A stretch of DNA of 64,000 nt from Cristatella mucedo (lineage: Eukaryota; Bryozoa; Phylactolaemata; Cristatellidae). Every line of letters begins with the position of its first letter. Position 1 is the first letter of the stretch. Positions 30,201 through 42,534 of this stretch are shown here, piece after piece. The stretch is from assembly GCA_009760855.2 (NCBI GenBank), contig WPIO01000046.1, positions 1,181,001-1,245,000 of the forward strand. The letters are read 5' to 3'. Below the pieces are notes generated by a model. That model ran no database searches, was not told the DNA's origin, and saw only the letters and a list, made by a program, of their open reading frames with translations. The position numbers and the translations under genes are program-made.

Positions 30201-30965
30201 TGGCACACATGAGCAGGATGTAGCGCCACTTGAGGTCGACGATCGATGTGTAAATGTCGGCGAGGAACTGGCGGTGCACCTTCTGGATTCGCTTGTTGCT
30301 GACGTTGCAGTCGCCATTCTTGAACACGAGCCGGCGACGAGCGCGGCTGTGATTTAAGCCGGGCAGCCTCTGCAGCACCTTGCCGACGGTCGACGGCATG
30401 CCCGTCGAGCGGCTCTTTACTATGAAGTCGGCGAACGAGTTGACGGTCAGGTTCTGCAGATACGGATCGACAGGAGGCACGGGCACGCTGGTCGAGTTGC
30501 TGCTGCCACCGCCGCCGCCGCGCCAGCCGACCCGGATGCAGCAGCAGTCGCTGCCGCAGCAGCGGCTGCGGCAACAGAGGCAGAGCCTCTGAGGGTGCCT
30601 CCATCACTGCCGAGTGGCTCCAGTACCGGCTTGTATGTCTTGCGGCCCGGTACGGCCAGGTTTTGTGAGCTCGGATGTACGGGGAAGAGGATGTTGCCGC
30701 TTGCCGACGATATGGGCACCTGTGTGACGGTGAACTTCTTCTTGGGTTGCCGTAGCTCCGGCACCCGCGAGGACAGCAGTGGAGCGCTGTCGGCCGCTGT
30801 GGCAGAGGCTGCGCTATCAGCAGACGCCTGGTGCACCAACGAAACGGTCGGCATGCCGACCACCTGCTGCGTCAGCTGCCTCGAGGCACCATTGCCATAG
30901 ACCACAGCCGCACACTCCTCTGCCTGGCCGGGTCCGTTAATGGAATGCATGGTCGTTCCTTGCAT
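27290..30965 (-). CDS. Inward-rectifier K+ channel, Kir2-like (Kir-B), with N-terminal frame break
   Basis: Exon 2 is complement(27290-27738). Exon 1 ends at 29562. The join gives VILEG then VIEATGMTT, the same phase and position as in Kir-A. The core frame encodes NSFADFIV, KNGDCNVSNKRIQKVHRQFL, M1, filter TIGYG (30022-30036), M2, PKKR and the cytoplasmic domain. The filter is preceded by Gln-His. The Kir2.1 D172 and E224 positions are Gln (29944-29946) and Gly (29788-29790); the E299 position keeps Glu. The tail is strongly acidic (DEDVDDEEIEG), unlike Kir-A. The N-terminus is in another frame: ATG at 30965 reads to a stop at 30447-30449 and contains SSQNLAV, also found in Kir-A. The core frame is closed by a stop at about 30604-30606. 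A one-base change in the GC-rich alanine/glycine tract would explain this. An internal Met (MPSTVGKV) could still start a near-normal channel. Confidence 0.9.
28936..29262 (-). mobile_element. LINE A 3'-end fragment in Kir-B intron
   Basis: The (AAT)n at its low-coordinate end is followed by the hairpin (CCTCAGAGAACTCAATC and TCTAGGCACTTTACAT) and then the 3' UTR. It ends in the region matching FKKNLKT of intact copies. It has the same strand as the gene and is heavily 5' truncated. Confidence 0.8.
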
Positions 30966-33694
30966 GGCGTGGATGCTGCTGGCCACCAACTAAGATCGTT
31001 CACGTTGGACCAGCCAACAGCACTTCACTGAGGCTACTGTTACTTCATGCTCATCTTCAGTAGCACGACTAACGGACACAACTTACCAAGCCTTTCAGCA
31101 AGCTGACGGCCGATAGCTGATCAGAGAACTAGAAAGAAAAAGCAACGCGCTACCAAGGATGGCTGATAAGAAAGCTGCCGCTGTGCAGGATACGCAACCT
31201 CGCGAGCCTGATTGATCCATACGGTTGTTAGGTCGAAGCTGCAGCACTTGCTTGAGCTTCGCTCGATGCCGAATGACACAATGATAGAATTTGACAACAA
31301 CAAGTCAAATGCTCCAGTGGAACAAGCACCGAAATGACATAAGGGTGTCGTTTATCAGTGTCGATCGAGTGCAGTCGATGTGGCAGTACTTCGAGGACTG
31401 ACCAAACTAATCTAGATAAGCAACGGATGCAAGCTTATGCTCAGTCAAATATGCTACTAGTTTCAGCCACCATTACAGTCAACCCCAGCAGCAGCAACTT
31501 TCGTATGACTTACACAGGCTGATCTTCCACAGAGTGCCTAGCTAGAAGGTCTTCATAATGTGCCACTTAACTCGACTATGCAATTACGTTTTGTAATCCA
31601 TGTCTTTTGTATATATTACAGGATATCCTATTTTTAGGCAATGCTTTAGCCATGAAATCTCCATATCGACCGTAATTTGTCTGCTCTGTATATCGAAGCT
31701 ATCTGCCAGCTGCTCCTCAAGCAGTCCCCTTTAGCAAGCAGTTGCCTGCCATTTCTACTGTTCCTCTTTTGAGCTTTCACTCTTGTCAATAAGAAATTCA
31801 TCACTCAAAATCTGCTTTGTTCTTTGCTATCAAGCCACAGGGGCAAGGCGTGCTCCTAAGTTATAAATGCCCAGCAGCAAAATTTCCTGACTCAAATTGG
31901 TTTGATCAGCTGATGATCTCAGACGGAAAAAAGTGCCTGAATTACTATGTTCGCCGTGCTTCAGTCCTACTTGAATGCCAGTCATATTTTGATGCCTTGT
32001 GCTCTGCAAGCGAGGCCAGCTAACTATTCGGTATGTGCTAGATGCAGCCAAAGCTGTAGATAATCCAAAAGTGCGCACGGACGGCTCGATCTGCATTATC
32101 ATGTGCAATTTGAGGGCAGGCAGGGCATGAAATGTGAGGCACAAGGGCCAGAAGACCCACTGATCGGGTGGAAAACAGTTTCTTCAGCAGCCGCAGCAGA
32201 GAAGGGGTAGCTCAATTGTCCTCACTCCGTGATGAGATAGTGCCCCATCAAAATAGCAACAATTCTCATCCATGACACTTCTCTTAGACAGAACATAATG
32301 AATTGTCAATCGAAATCCAGCACTGATAGGTACCGCAGAGCTGCACCATGCGTCGGCTAGAGTGCATGCAAGAGAGCAGCAGTGAGAAACGTGAAAGAAG
32401 TGACGGTCCTACATAGGACTTCACATACATACCTAGAACAGAGGCATATCGAGCAAAAAAAGAACTCGGGTTTGCTAAGCATTATTCATCCAATTAAGAA
32501 CATTTTTAAATTATAATATTTCCAAGGAGAAAATTGCCAAATGTGGGTATTTTGGTTCATATCGGTCATACAAAAAATGAGTCAACATTAGTACTCATAC
32601 TAAAGCTATACAAAATGACAACACAAGGTTTATGTGCGAGCAGTCTTTCTAGATTTCGACATAAGAGGAAACGTCATCTAGCTTTTTCCAGCTTATTCAC
32701 CAATCAAGATGAGCTTTACCATTGCCACAACATAACTAGTTGTGCTGTGGCCATCACTCTTGTAACCGGATTGTGTGGCACCTATTCTTCGATGCCTCAC
32801 CTAGAAGCCTCAGAGCTGTGCCGCTGGGTGATGAGAACCTATACCATCTCTTTTTACCCATGGCTCAGTCGCTGCACCTCAATGTGCATTATAACAGCAT
32901 GAAGGCCTTTCTAAACGCCTCAAAGCATGTTGAGTACAGCTGGACGGTCATAGGAGTCATCAAAACGGTGGCCTTCCTGATAGTCTCGAAAGCTTCCCTG
33001 CTATCCATGCAGTCGAGTATAGCAGGTCACCAGACTAAACTACCACAGGTGGGACTGGCTCTGGAGGATTGATTTCTCGACAGCAAAGGAACAAGCAATC
33101 TCGAGCAAGAGTCCATGGTGGACGCCCGGAAGGTGCTGTTGCCACCTGATTGGGCATCACAAAATCATTTGCTGCAGCTGTAGAAAAGGACTTGGCACAC
33201 TTCAAGACGACTTTGTCTCTAAACAGATGTATGAAACTATAGTACAAATTCTGGACAGACTTCATATGTTGAAAATCTGGCATCACCATGCCAGCTATCT
33301 AGAGCATAAACTAGCCGACAGAAGCCACATTGACCGAAGTCGTTCGAGTGTCAGATGTCGTTCGAGTTTGGCCACTGAAAATCGACAGAAATTAGGGCAC
33401 AATTGGGCTACTGCATAGACTTTAATACTGGCCAACCATGCAATAAGGGGGCCGCTCTTCAGCCACGTGGCGCACAATTTGTAAAGCCCCAGAGTGCTTG
33501 AGCTGGTTCGATTCGGGCCACGCCTGCAGGTGGCCGGACCAGTGGCAGTGCAACAAGCTTCTCTGCATGACACACCTAGCTTAGCTGGCAGGCAGAGATT
33601 AAGGGTCGGCTGATCAAACAGTCTCATTTATAGAGCAGTGGCAAAGCCGTTCGCGGCTATTACTCTACTACTGCTTGCATGGGCAATATAGAAT

Positions 33695-33768
33695 TGCCTG
33701 CTGAAGGACTCGAACCCACGACCTGATCGGTTAAGTGCACCTTACACCAATGCTAAGATCCAGCAAGC
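33695..33768 (-). tRNA. tRNA-like sequence, probably pseudogene or SINE head
   Basis: Read on the minus strand it is 74 nt. The 7-bp acceptor stem GCTTGCT/AGCAGGC pairs with one G-T. The D-arm TCTT/AAGG pairs, an A-box-like TTAGCATTGG is present, and there is a perfect B box GGTTCGAGTCC. The anticodon stem does not pair well, so a working tRNA is unlikely. Related sequences occur at 39366 and 60853. Confidence 0.5.
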
Positions 33769-33916
33769 TGACAGAAAATAGGCAACTAGCTGGCCAGTTC
33801 GACCAACGGGAAGCCTTTCAATAGCTTACGCTCTACTCCCTACTGTGGCTCACGTGCACCTATCATCCACCCAGTTGTAGCAGTGTGGAAGCTTTGCCTC
33901 GGTGATTGTTGCCACT

Positions 33917-33917
<1 letters not shown>

Positions 33918-34009
<92 letters not shown>

Positions 34010-34050
34010 CTCTCTCTCTCTCTCTCTCTGCCTGTGTCTGTCTCTCTTTC
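33918..34050. repeat. (CT)n microsatellite
   Basis: About 90 bp of pure CT followed by interrupted CT and TG. Confidence 0.97.
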
Positions 34051-36401
34051 TCTGTGCCACCCTGTGAAACTTTGCAAGATAGCCAGCCGAGCCTCAGCTG
34101 CTTGCAGTGTACACGCTTACAGCCGCTGATGACTGAGTTGCTTTTCTTCCTTTGTTTGCAGTGTTTGGCTAAGCCTACCGTAGCCTAAGCAGAGCTCTAG
34201 ATGCTGGCTCACTGAGCAGTGACGATGAACAATAGAGACGACCTGCCTCTCGAGTGCCAAACGGCATCGGCAAGGTATGTGTGCAAGCCTCGAGTGCAAC
34301 ACCCACCATCCGTGCACCAGGTGCACCAAACTGCCAAAACCTGAAGAGCAACTGAATAGCATTAGTACACACGATGAGAGGCGGCACGCCAACGCACGTC
34401 TGGAACTTGACGGTACCACGTTTACGCAGCCTCGAGATGCTGGTTACTCGGCTGCACTCATTCACAGCCGCTTTGGCCACGATAGCAGTATAGTCAATAA
34501 GAAGTCGGCTTCCAGAAGAGAGGGGTGACCAAAATCCTTTCGGGGATGGGAGGGAGCAGTATTCGACTGCATGCAGGATTGTCCGACCAAAGTGCAGCAG
34601 CACTCACCGAGAGTGCTTGCAGGCCCGCTGCCTGTGCCAGTTGGTCTGAGAGACCTGCTTAGACCGCTTACGCTCGGGCTGTGGAGGAGGGGGAGTCAAA
34701 CGTCCTTTCAGACCGACCGGCAAGGGGCTGAATTGCATACAAGTCGATCAGAGCAACCGATGCTCGCTTGTTGCCTAGACCACGAGCAGGTGGCAGCTGA
34801 TGGTGAGAGGGAATCACACAGCCCGATGTTTGCTCCTCCTACTCCAATGCTTACAGTCTCCTCTTCGGGTGCCTACATCCGTGCAATAATCGATCTCCGG
34901 ATCTACAAGCCGGTACTCCCTAATCTACAAATCAGCGCTCCCTCTCTGCGAATAGCTACCACCCTCGCAGCAGCCGTCGCCTGTTCGCCGACCTCCCCCA
35001 ACCCACCATCCGCCGATGGAATTTCTGCTAGGGTAGCGTTGTACAAGCGAACGCTAGCCCTGACGCAGCGGTCGGCCGTTAACCCAAAGCCGCTGTATGC
35101 AAGCTGGCGCGTACTAAGTCGCGGTGCGAACCGCACGTAATATTTCGGGCCGGCCACCACGCCCTGGCGGGCGCGGTCGAGGCGAGACGAAGGGAGACGG
35201 GTGGTTTTGGACGCCGCTGGGCTCTTGGCCAAGTCTGGCTGCGGTAAGCCACTGGTGGGAGGATGATGTTCCTTGACCTGACTGAAGACGGAGAGAGAGA
35301 GAGAGAGAGCAGAAAAGTTCGGTAATGCCATGTGGAAAAGCGCGAAAGCTCACCGAGAGGCCACTGGAGGTGAAACAAACTTTCAAGGTAGCGGCCGGCC
35401 GTTAGCGGACACCGCTACATCAGGAGACGCAAAGCAAAGCAACAGGTGGCCGCGGCGCGTCCGCGGCCTCAATTACCTTTCTTCTCGGGCCACTCGCAGC
35501 CGGCTGCTCATGGAACCATTAACCGCTATCTATACATATCGATATGTACCTCCTGCGGCGCTGACGTTCCTTCGTCACCGGCTCGTACGATGCCCCACCG
35601 CAAGCTGATGTTACCGTGGCGTCGGAGCGCATCAACTACCGCCGGCCTGGGGACTTCCGACTGCCCTATATCCCGCCCGCCCGCCCGCCCGCTCGCCCGC
35701 TCGCCCGCTCCTCGCCACAGTTGCCTAAACTATCGCAGAGTGGAAAAAGTACACTGTGATGTAATTTAGGTAATAAATCGTCCAATCGTCCGTAAAGTAA
35801 AACATTTCCGACGTTTATAGTAGAAACAAGGAAGCCCGTTAGGTCACGTGGTGAACCACTCGCCAGTTGCTTATCTCATCCCCGCACTTTTCTAAGTGTG
35901 CACGTACGGCTCGCGCGCTTTCATGTTTGCATCTAGCGCGTAGTTCACAGAAAATAAAATCTTTTGATACAGGTCTCCTAACTGAAGCTAGAGAGGCTGA
36001 TGTCACTTTTTCCTTTGGGAGCACCGCTGCCAGTACATGGGTATCTATACATCTATGCATCTCTGCACAATGGCACCCACAAACACCCTAAATGGCAAGT
36101 TCACAAGTTCTGGAGCACAGGGAACACTGAGCGGAAAAGATGCGCAAACAGCACAGATTAAAATGTTTCAAAGTCATTCCATGTGAAGACCGAATCCACT
36201 TGCGAGTATCGGACTTTTGATGCACACAGATTGGAGGCCCCATTGCCAACAGATTTCAAAGTAGTTTGAGGAGCCACGTGACGACTGGAAGCCAAATGCA
36301 AGTGGTGCGACAGCAAACTGGAGAAAAGGGAGGTCAGACAGGAAGGCTTCTGCGAGCAATTGAAGTGACGTGTATGCCAGAGAAAGGTTCTTAAAGGTTG
36401 C

Positions 36402-36548
36402 CGCGCTGGTTTGGCCCAGCGGCTAAGGTGCTTGCCTCAAACCAAGATCAATGTGAATATATTTGACTACCGAAGTCATGGGCTTGAGCCTCGTGGCACA
36501 TGCGAGACGCCTCAATAGATACTAAGTTCTCTTGGGGCGCCATGCAAA
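36402..36548 (+). mobile_element. tRNA-headed SINE, copy 5
   Basis: The head GCGCTGGTTTGGCCCAGCGG is split by about 30 bp of extra sequence before GAAGTCATGGGCTTGAGCC. The tail CGCCTCAATAGATACTAAGT, TCTCTTGGGGCGCC and ATGCAAAC follows. It abuts a LINE A copy directly. Confidence 0.85.
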
Positions 36549-36549
36549 C

Positions 36550-37623
36550 GACCTTTGATCCCTCCCAGCCTTCGAGCACCTCGAATTCTCTCAGCTCACT
36601 TGCTGCATGTATTGATGACATCCGCACATGGATGACATATGGAGTTAGTTTTATCATCGCTTAGGTTTAGAAAATTTGCTAACTTGCTAGTTAAGGGCAA
36701 ACCCAGTGTGATTCACAAATTGGAAAGGCTGACCCTCAAAATTGGCTCTGCCGAGCCTATCTCCTGTTGAATCAGCTCGAAATCTTGGTGTCATGTTCCA
36801 AAGTGACTTCTCGTTAGACGACCACATCAGCTCCACAATCAAGTCTGCCTACTCTCAGCTGCATAATATTGCTAAAATTCGGGCTTGTTTAGAAAAGGAT
36901 ACCACGTCCAAGGTGGTCCATGCATCTGTGACATCCCGTCTTGACTTCGGTAACTCACTGCTTGCTGGCCTACCGCATGTGCAATCAGGCGATTACAGCT
37001 GGTGCAAAGCTATGCAGCTAGGCTTGTCTGTCGTGAGCGTCGCAGTTGCCACATCACACCACTTCTCGCCGACCTGCACTGGCTATCAGTCAAGCAACTC
37101 ATCGACTTCAAGGTTTTATCGCTCACTTTTAGGTCACTTCATTCTTTGGCTCCAGCCTATCTCTCAGATCTATTCCCCCACCAGGCCAAGCATCGTACCA
37201 CGCGCTTTTCGAAATCCAACAGTTTACCAATACCTCGCACAAACCTCAAATCCTTTGGAGACCGTGCATTTAGTTCGTATGCTCCCAAAGCCTGGAACTC
37301 CCTCCCGACTTGCGTCAGAACGACCCCTGACTTGACTACATTTAAAAAGAACTTAAAAACACCTATTTAGGACAGCATTTAGTGGGTCCCTTTGATTCGT
37401 CCTTCATGTGCTTATGCGTGCTGACACTGTGCATGCTGCCACTAACCACATTTGCATGCTGACCCTTGCATGTCACCCCTAACCATGTTATTCATGTTGT
37501 TTATTAACCACGATATTACTCAGCATTCAATCGCGTTTCCCTTTGCAGCAAATGTAAAGCGCCTAGATTGAATTCTTCAAGGGCGCTTCGCTCATCGAGT
37601 GCCATATTATTATTATTATTATA
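36550..37623 (+). mobile_element. LINE A, 3' part with full tail
   Basis: Starts in the end of the RT region (FDPSQPSSTSNSLSSLAACI). It continues with degraded sequence, then FQSDFSLDDHISSTIKSAYS and on to WNSLPTCVRTTPDLTTF across one frameshift near 37000. The 3' UTR ends GTAAAGCGCCTAGATTGAAT, TCTTCAAGGGCGC and (TTA)n at about 37605-37622. This copy is a good reference for the 3' end. Confidence 0.9.
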
Positions 37624-37854
37624 TGATATATTTTATAAGTTGATTCGATGCTTGATAGGGTGCCGGTAGAGCTCAGACACAAATAGTTCGCTGCTGCAGC
37701 CAAGCCGTCCACGACAGACGAGACGAGCTGCTAAGTTTTGCACAATTTTCTTTGAGCGCTCACGTGTGCCTGATTCGGTGCATTTTAACAACCAGCAGCT
37801 CTATCTGACCAGCAGCCTTGGGTGTCTCCGTGTGTGCTTTTGCATGATTGAGCC

Positions 37855-37930
37855 TGGATAGAGATTATGTTCTCTTAGGACGCTATGCAAAAAATGTGTT
37901 TTATTATTATTATTATTATCATTATTATAA
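37855..37930 (+). mobile_element. SINE tail fragment with (ATT)n
   Basis: CTGGATAGAGATTATGTTCT, CTTAGGACGCTATGC and a (TTA)n tail match the SINE 3' half. The head is absent. Confidence 0.65.
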
Positions 37931-38369
37931 CTAAGAGGAGGACGCTAGCGACAGCATTGACAGCAGCCGACAAAGCCGGGAAGCCGCTGCTAGCAAGTCT
38001 GTAACTTGACCTGACAGCGTCGAATGGGCCGGGTCAGAGCACTGAAGAGCATACATCGTAGGAACATTGATCGTAGGTGGCATCCTGCGAGAAAACCTGA
38101 GCAGGCCTCTCGCTACCATCTTTAGCGAGCAGCTGTAGAAGCTTCTCTGGCGGCAAGTGCAGCCTCAATCTATTAATGCATAGTAATTAATGCTCAGTCT
38201 ATTAATGGGAGCTCTTTCGATCTTTTTTTTAGATGGGGCGGAAAATCTGGGCAGCTGCACCGTCGGCGTGCGTTGAGAAAGTCTGTAGAGATGTATTATA
38301 TTTTTAGATGGACTCGTGCTATTTTCAAAGGGCCTTGATAGAAAACTCTTTTTGGAAGGTTTAAGAAAG

Positions 38370-38624
38370 ATGTCGGCTCGGGCGCCTCCGGTGTGCGAAG
38401 CTTCAGCGGCTCAAAACGAAGGTGCTAATTTTGTTTGGACAGGTCTAAAGGGGTCTATAGTGCCGCTTGCAGCTTTAGGAATTCCAGAGAAAAGTTGCAC
38501 CTATTTATTGAAGAGTATTAAAGAACTCATTCTTGGTGAAGGCACGCGGCCTCAAAGCTCTCTGGAAGAAATCCATTTTCTTTTGAGACGTGGCAGAATT
38601 AAGCTGCTTACTGGTGCTCCGTAG
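38370..38624 (+). CDS. Hypothetical open frame, 84 codons
   Basis: ATG at 38370 to TAG. The product begins MSARAPPVCEASAAQNEG, has PLAALGIPEK in the middle and ends HFLLRRGRIKLLTGAP. The frame stays open for another 18 codons upstream. Amino-acid composition looks protein-like, with few simple repeats, but I recognise no family and see no clear splice sites, neighbours or promoter. It could be a retroelement fragment or chance. Confidence 0.25.
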   Translation: MSARAPPVCEASAAQNEGANFVWTGLKGSIVPLAALGIPEKSCTYLLKSIKELILGEGTRPQSSLEEIHFLLRRGRIKLLTGAP

Positions 38625-39076
38625 GGACGTGGCTTCACGCTATGCCAATAAGGAATACCAAATCTTCCAGGACGATTTTCCTAAAATGTCTCTTTATTTT
38701 TGACTGGGTTGTATAAGCTGCTCCGCCGGAGAGCCTTTGACCTGCGGATTCAGGCTTTATCTGAGGCGGTACAGGTTCCGGTTGGCCCTCATTGAGAGCT
38801 ACAGCTCCACGCTGGTCTCTGGGGAGAGTACTACAGTCTTTCTGCAGCACTATGGCTGCGCAATGATCAAGTGTTTACATTTGAAGTAAGCTCTAGAGAC
38901 TGTTAAATAAGCAGGAACTATCACCAACCAGGCTGGGACTTGGCAGATCAGAAGGCCATAGAAGCAGACAGTCTCTCCTCTGCACACCGGATGCCGGCGT
39001 CTCACTTGCCAAGAAAATGCGTCATTCGGCTGATAGACAAATCGTCCATGTGTCCCGCTGACCGCAGGTTAACCTA

Positions 39077-39118
39077 CTCAGTTGCCAGTTCCCTTCATAA
39101 GTCCAACTGGCAACTGAG
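39077..39118. repeat. Perfect 14-bp inverted repeat
   Basis: CTCAGTTGCCAGTT at 39077-39090 and its exact reverse complement at 39105-39118 are separated by 14 nt, so a stable hairpin is possible on either strand. Confidence 0.9.
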
Positions 39119-39365
39119 CCGCCGTATGGAGGCCACTGCGCAGGCTTTACGGTAACAGACAAGAGTGGATTAGCGATGACGGTAAGCTAGTCGCGCACCG
39201 CCTCTTGTGCAGGTACACCGGTCCAGGATTACAATAGCGTGACTAGCGAGCTCGAGGTGTGAATGTGATGAGCGGTTGCTTAGGAAGCCAGCTGCTGATA
39301 ACCGAGCAGTACATCCAAGTTAGCCGTGGGTATACAGCGAGTGGCTTCCAGGACTGTCTAATCCC

Positions 39366-39438
39366 CGGGTCTTAGCGCATGAGGCAAGGTGCTCGCACTT
39401 CACGACCCAGGTCGTCGGTTCGAGTCCGACGGCTGCCA
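39366..39438 (+). tRNA. tRNA-like sequence, degenerate
   Basis: A box TAGCGCATGAGG (39373-39384) and B box GGTTCGAGTCC (39417-39427) both fit the polymerase III consensus, and the T stem GTCGG/CCGAC pairs. The 5' acceptor half does not pair with the 3' GGCTGCC, so it is not a mature tRNA gene as it stands. It may be the head of a SINE. Confidence 0.45.
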
Positions 39439-39535
39439 ATCCTGTATGGCCAGCGCCAAGCAGGAATATATCCGCAAAAACTGCATTTGTACCCAGGCTA
39501 GGTTCGGTTGGCTGGGACCGGATGGCATTAATGCG

Positions 39536-40220
39536 GGTAAGGGTCACCGGCTAGGCCGGGGTCGGACTTACGGCATGGCCGGATGTGCGCTGACGTGAGG
39601 TCACCGGGGCTCTTGGGTAGGAGAAGTTGGCCGAGTAAGTCGTGGTGTTCGAGGCTCCCGGTCTCGCCGAGTTATGCACCTGGATGGTTGCAGGCGTGCT
39701 CCGGCGATGCGGCCAGCACGCAAGGCAACAAGTGCCCAAGGCCCGAGCGGAGCTGGATAGCACGCTCGTTGTTGAGACTTGTATATTCCGCGTTTCCCGT
39801 GTAGCGTGTTCGTGACCCCCGTGTGTTAGCGTCTTTCGGCGGAAGCTCTCAACTGTGGTGGACGTCGACTCCGACTAGCCAAGCAGTTACTCAGCTAGCC
39901 GGATCTTTTACGGTGTACGCTCGTACTGTTGGATTCAGAGTCGGTACAATGGCGGGAATGCGGAAGCCGACTGACCAACTAACACGTTTGTTCGCGTTTG
40001 CTTCGTCGTCTTGCGCCCCTATAGTGTACTTTGTTCAGGACCCTCCCCTGTAGACTTGTTTAGTTCCCCTATTGTTGTTGGCGCATGCGTTATAATAAAG
40101 GTGTTTAACCTGACGGCCGCGCGTCTTACCCTAGCTACAGCGGCATGGCGAGCGACGGCGTGGCCGGAGTATGGCGGGGCTTGGCGGGAAATAGCCTCTG
40201 ACCCCTGGAACTCGGCTACA
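39536..40220 (+). mobile_element. LTR-like repeat unit, copy 2 (uninterrupted)
   Basis: The LTR-like segment 39800-40220 (421 bp) has termini TGTAGC and GCTACA and an AATAAA within GCGTTATAATAAAGGTG near its middle. The left internal part 39536-39799 matches 11930-12220. It lacks the SINE found in copy 1. No direct target duplication is visible immediately around 39800-40220, as expected if internal sequence lies to the left. Confidence 0.75.
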
Positions 40221-41767
40221 CATGTATAAGACATGGATAGTTAATGATCATCTCTCAAACTAGCAAGATCTTCCACAGAACTTGGCCAAGATCATTGAAG
40301 AGTATCACAACATCAGAGGAAACTGAATTAGTTGAACTGTGAACTAAAGTTGGACTGTGAACATGAAGAAGGCTAGAAGGCTCGTCTGTCACTGCATCAA
40401 TGGAGGCTGATGAATGGAGCCGAAGATTTAATCTCTTACGATAAGCCATCGAAAAGAAGAACGATCAAATTTCATTCGCACGTATACGTATCAGCTCACA
40501 AATACAAGTGTATGCACAAGTATATACCAAGTGAGATATCAAAATCGAAGCGGGTACAGCTACAAGACACAGGCACGCCGATTCAGAACAGGTCATTCTC
40601 AGAAGGGCCAGAAATTACAGTCAGTCTCAGGCTAAACGTCAACTGCTCGTATGTATTCCCTGCCTTTTAAAACCACTATTCTCTGGTCCTTTTTGAAATT
40701 CGTCAGAAACACACCTTGATCCACATCGCCAGCACTTATAAACACACTCCTGATCACCACCCGGCTTGTGTTTGCGGCGCCACGGGTCTGTCCCAGTAAA
40801 AAGTTAATTGCCTGAGTAAACTATCTTCAAATTTCAATCCAGCTCCTCCCGAGCACTGTTTCTCCCTTCATCCTCTCCCTCCCACGCTCTCCCAGCCTCC
40901 CTGTCTGACCTGCTAATTCTCGTGCCAGACACCGAAGTGCAGCTGAGGTGTGAAATATTATTTCAATGAGCTGCAAAAGCCGCTCGTTAATTATTTACAG
41001 CCAAGACCTACAATTGACGCCAGTTGTAGTCATAAAGGTTAATTGGAAATACTGCGAGCGCGACCGGACAATAAAGCTTATAATTTTTCTTTTATAGCAC
41101 ACCTAAATAGCATCACCCAACTTTATCACCCAGCCATTAAGTTGCTTAAAGTAAATTAGACACATCTGGAAGACAATTCACCTCCTGCAGGGTTGCCAAT
41201 CCCCACCACCGGGTAGGAAAAGTAGATTCTGCAACGTCACACTGCTGGTCGCTTTCCTGGCCAATGTCTGCAACGCCCTGAAAAGCTCGTTGCTTCCGGC
41301 CACGCTACGCCGGAAGAAACCGGGAACCCGGCGCCGTAGCCGGAAGACGGCGACCGCCAAAAGCATCCGGCGTCTCCCCAAAAAACCGCACTAGTCGTGG
41401 CTGCCAGATTATCGCGTATACTAGATTATCGCGTATACTATCCCCGGGCAAGTGACCCTCAAAAGCCCGCAGCCTCTCCCGCAGTACTTTTTAAGGTTCA
41501 AAACTTTTAAAAGCATTTGTAAACACGTTCTCGCCAAGTTTCAGCATGCTGGGACGGAGTTATAAGCTACGATGTGTCACGTTGCCGATTATCCATCCTC
41601 TAAAACCACGGGCGCCGCTGCTCATAGCTCTCAGCTCAAGCCAATTACTACAGCCATTTTCCAATGCTCAAGCAGCAAATCATCTTGCTTCACCGTACGC
41701 TTAATGATTACGTAAGAGAGATTCGCTTACGTAATAGCGAGAAGTCGCTGGCGTAGATTACGCTTAC
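40221..41767. other. Non-coding spacer
   Basis: No gene recognised. A 17-bp direct repeat AGATTATCGCGTATACT occurs twice at 41406-41439. The rest looks unique and has moderate base composition. Confidence 0.45.
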
Positions 41768-42325
41768 TCGCTGGCCTGCACTGACTACTAGCCAAGCAGC
41801 GCATCGACTTCAAGTTTTTGTCGCTCACTTTTAGGTCCCTTCATTCTTGGGCTCCAGCCTACCTATTAGATCTACTGTCCCACCAGTCTAAGCATCGTAA
41901 CACCCACTTTTCGGAAACTGACTGTTTACCTATACCTCGTACAAACCTCAAATCCTTTGGAGACTGTGTATTTACTTCGTATGCTCCCAAAGCCTGGAAC
42001 TCACTCCCGACTTGCGTCACGACATCCCCCTGACTTGACCACATTTAAAAAGAAATTAAAAACACATCTATCTATCGAAACATTTAGTGGGTCGCTATGA
42101 TTCGACCTTTATGTGCTATGCTTAAGCGTGCTATCACTGTGCATGCTGCCACTAACCACACTTGCATACTGACCCTGTACATGTCACCCCTAACCATGTT
42201 ATTCATGTTGTTTATTGAGCATGCTACCACTGACCGTTCGATTGTGTGCTCCCTTTACAGCAATGTGAAGCGCCTAGAAGAAGATTTGAGTTGTCTGAGG
42301 GCGTTTTATCGTGTAATATTATTAA
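41768..42325 (+). mobile_element. LINE A 3' portion
   Basis: Begins at the match to [13 protein letters not shown] and reads FRSLHSWAPAYLLDLLSHQS and AWNSLPTCVTTSP. The UTR ends GTGAAGCGCCTAGAAGAAGA, then TGTCTGAGGGCGTTTTATCG and ATTATTAATA. Confidence 0.87.
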
Positions 42326-42468
42326 TACATCGAATAAGGTTCCTGGTAATTCTTGATCATTCTTCGGTTAATGTTTTGTGCATCCTACTCGCTAGACACA
42401 AAAACCTGCTATTTTTTCAGACCGCTTACTGATGACCGGCTTCACGTAAGCACTGCAGTTCACAAAGT

Positions 42469-42534
42469 TGCCATGTATTAGTATCCGTAGAAGTGTAACA
42501 GTGCCATATATTAGTATCCATAGAAGCGTAACAG
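42469..42534. repeat. 33-bp tandem duplication
   Basis: TGCCATGTATTAGTATCCGT and 13 further bases are repeated in 42502-42534 with three differences. Confidence 0.9.

Larger units (their letters stand above)
30966..36401. other. Upstream spacer of Kir-B
   Basis: No supported gene. It contains a tRNA-like element (33695-33768), a CT array (33918-34050) and a GC-rich block from about 34560 to 35720 with a GA run at 35291-35309 and a CGCC-type repeat at about 35672-35710. Such a block could hold the Kir-B promoter or an untranslated first exon, but no start site is visible. Several open frames in the GC-rich block lack recognisable domains. Confidence 0.4.

Noticed and set aside
34903-35386. 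Minus-strand open frames upstream of Kir-B
   Set aside because: They contain SLSL runs from a GA array and no domain. They could overlap an untranslated exon, but coding is not supported.
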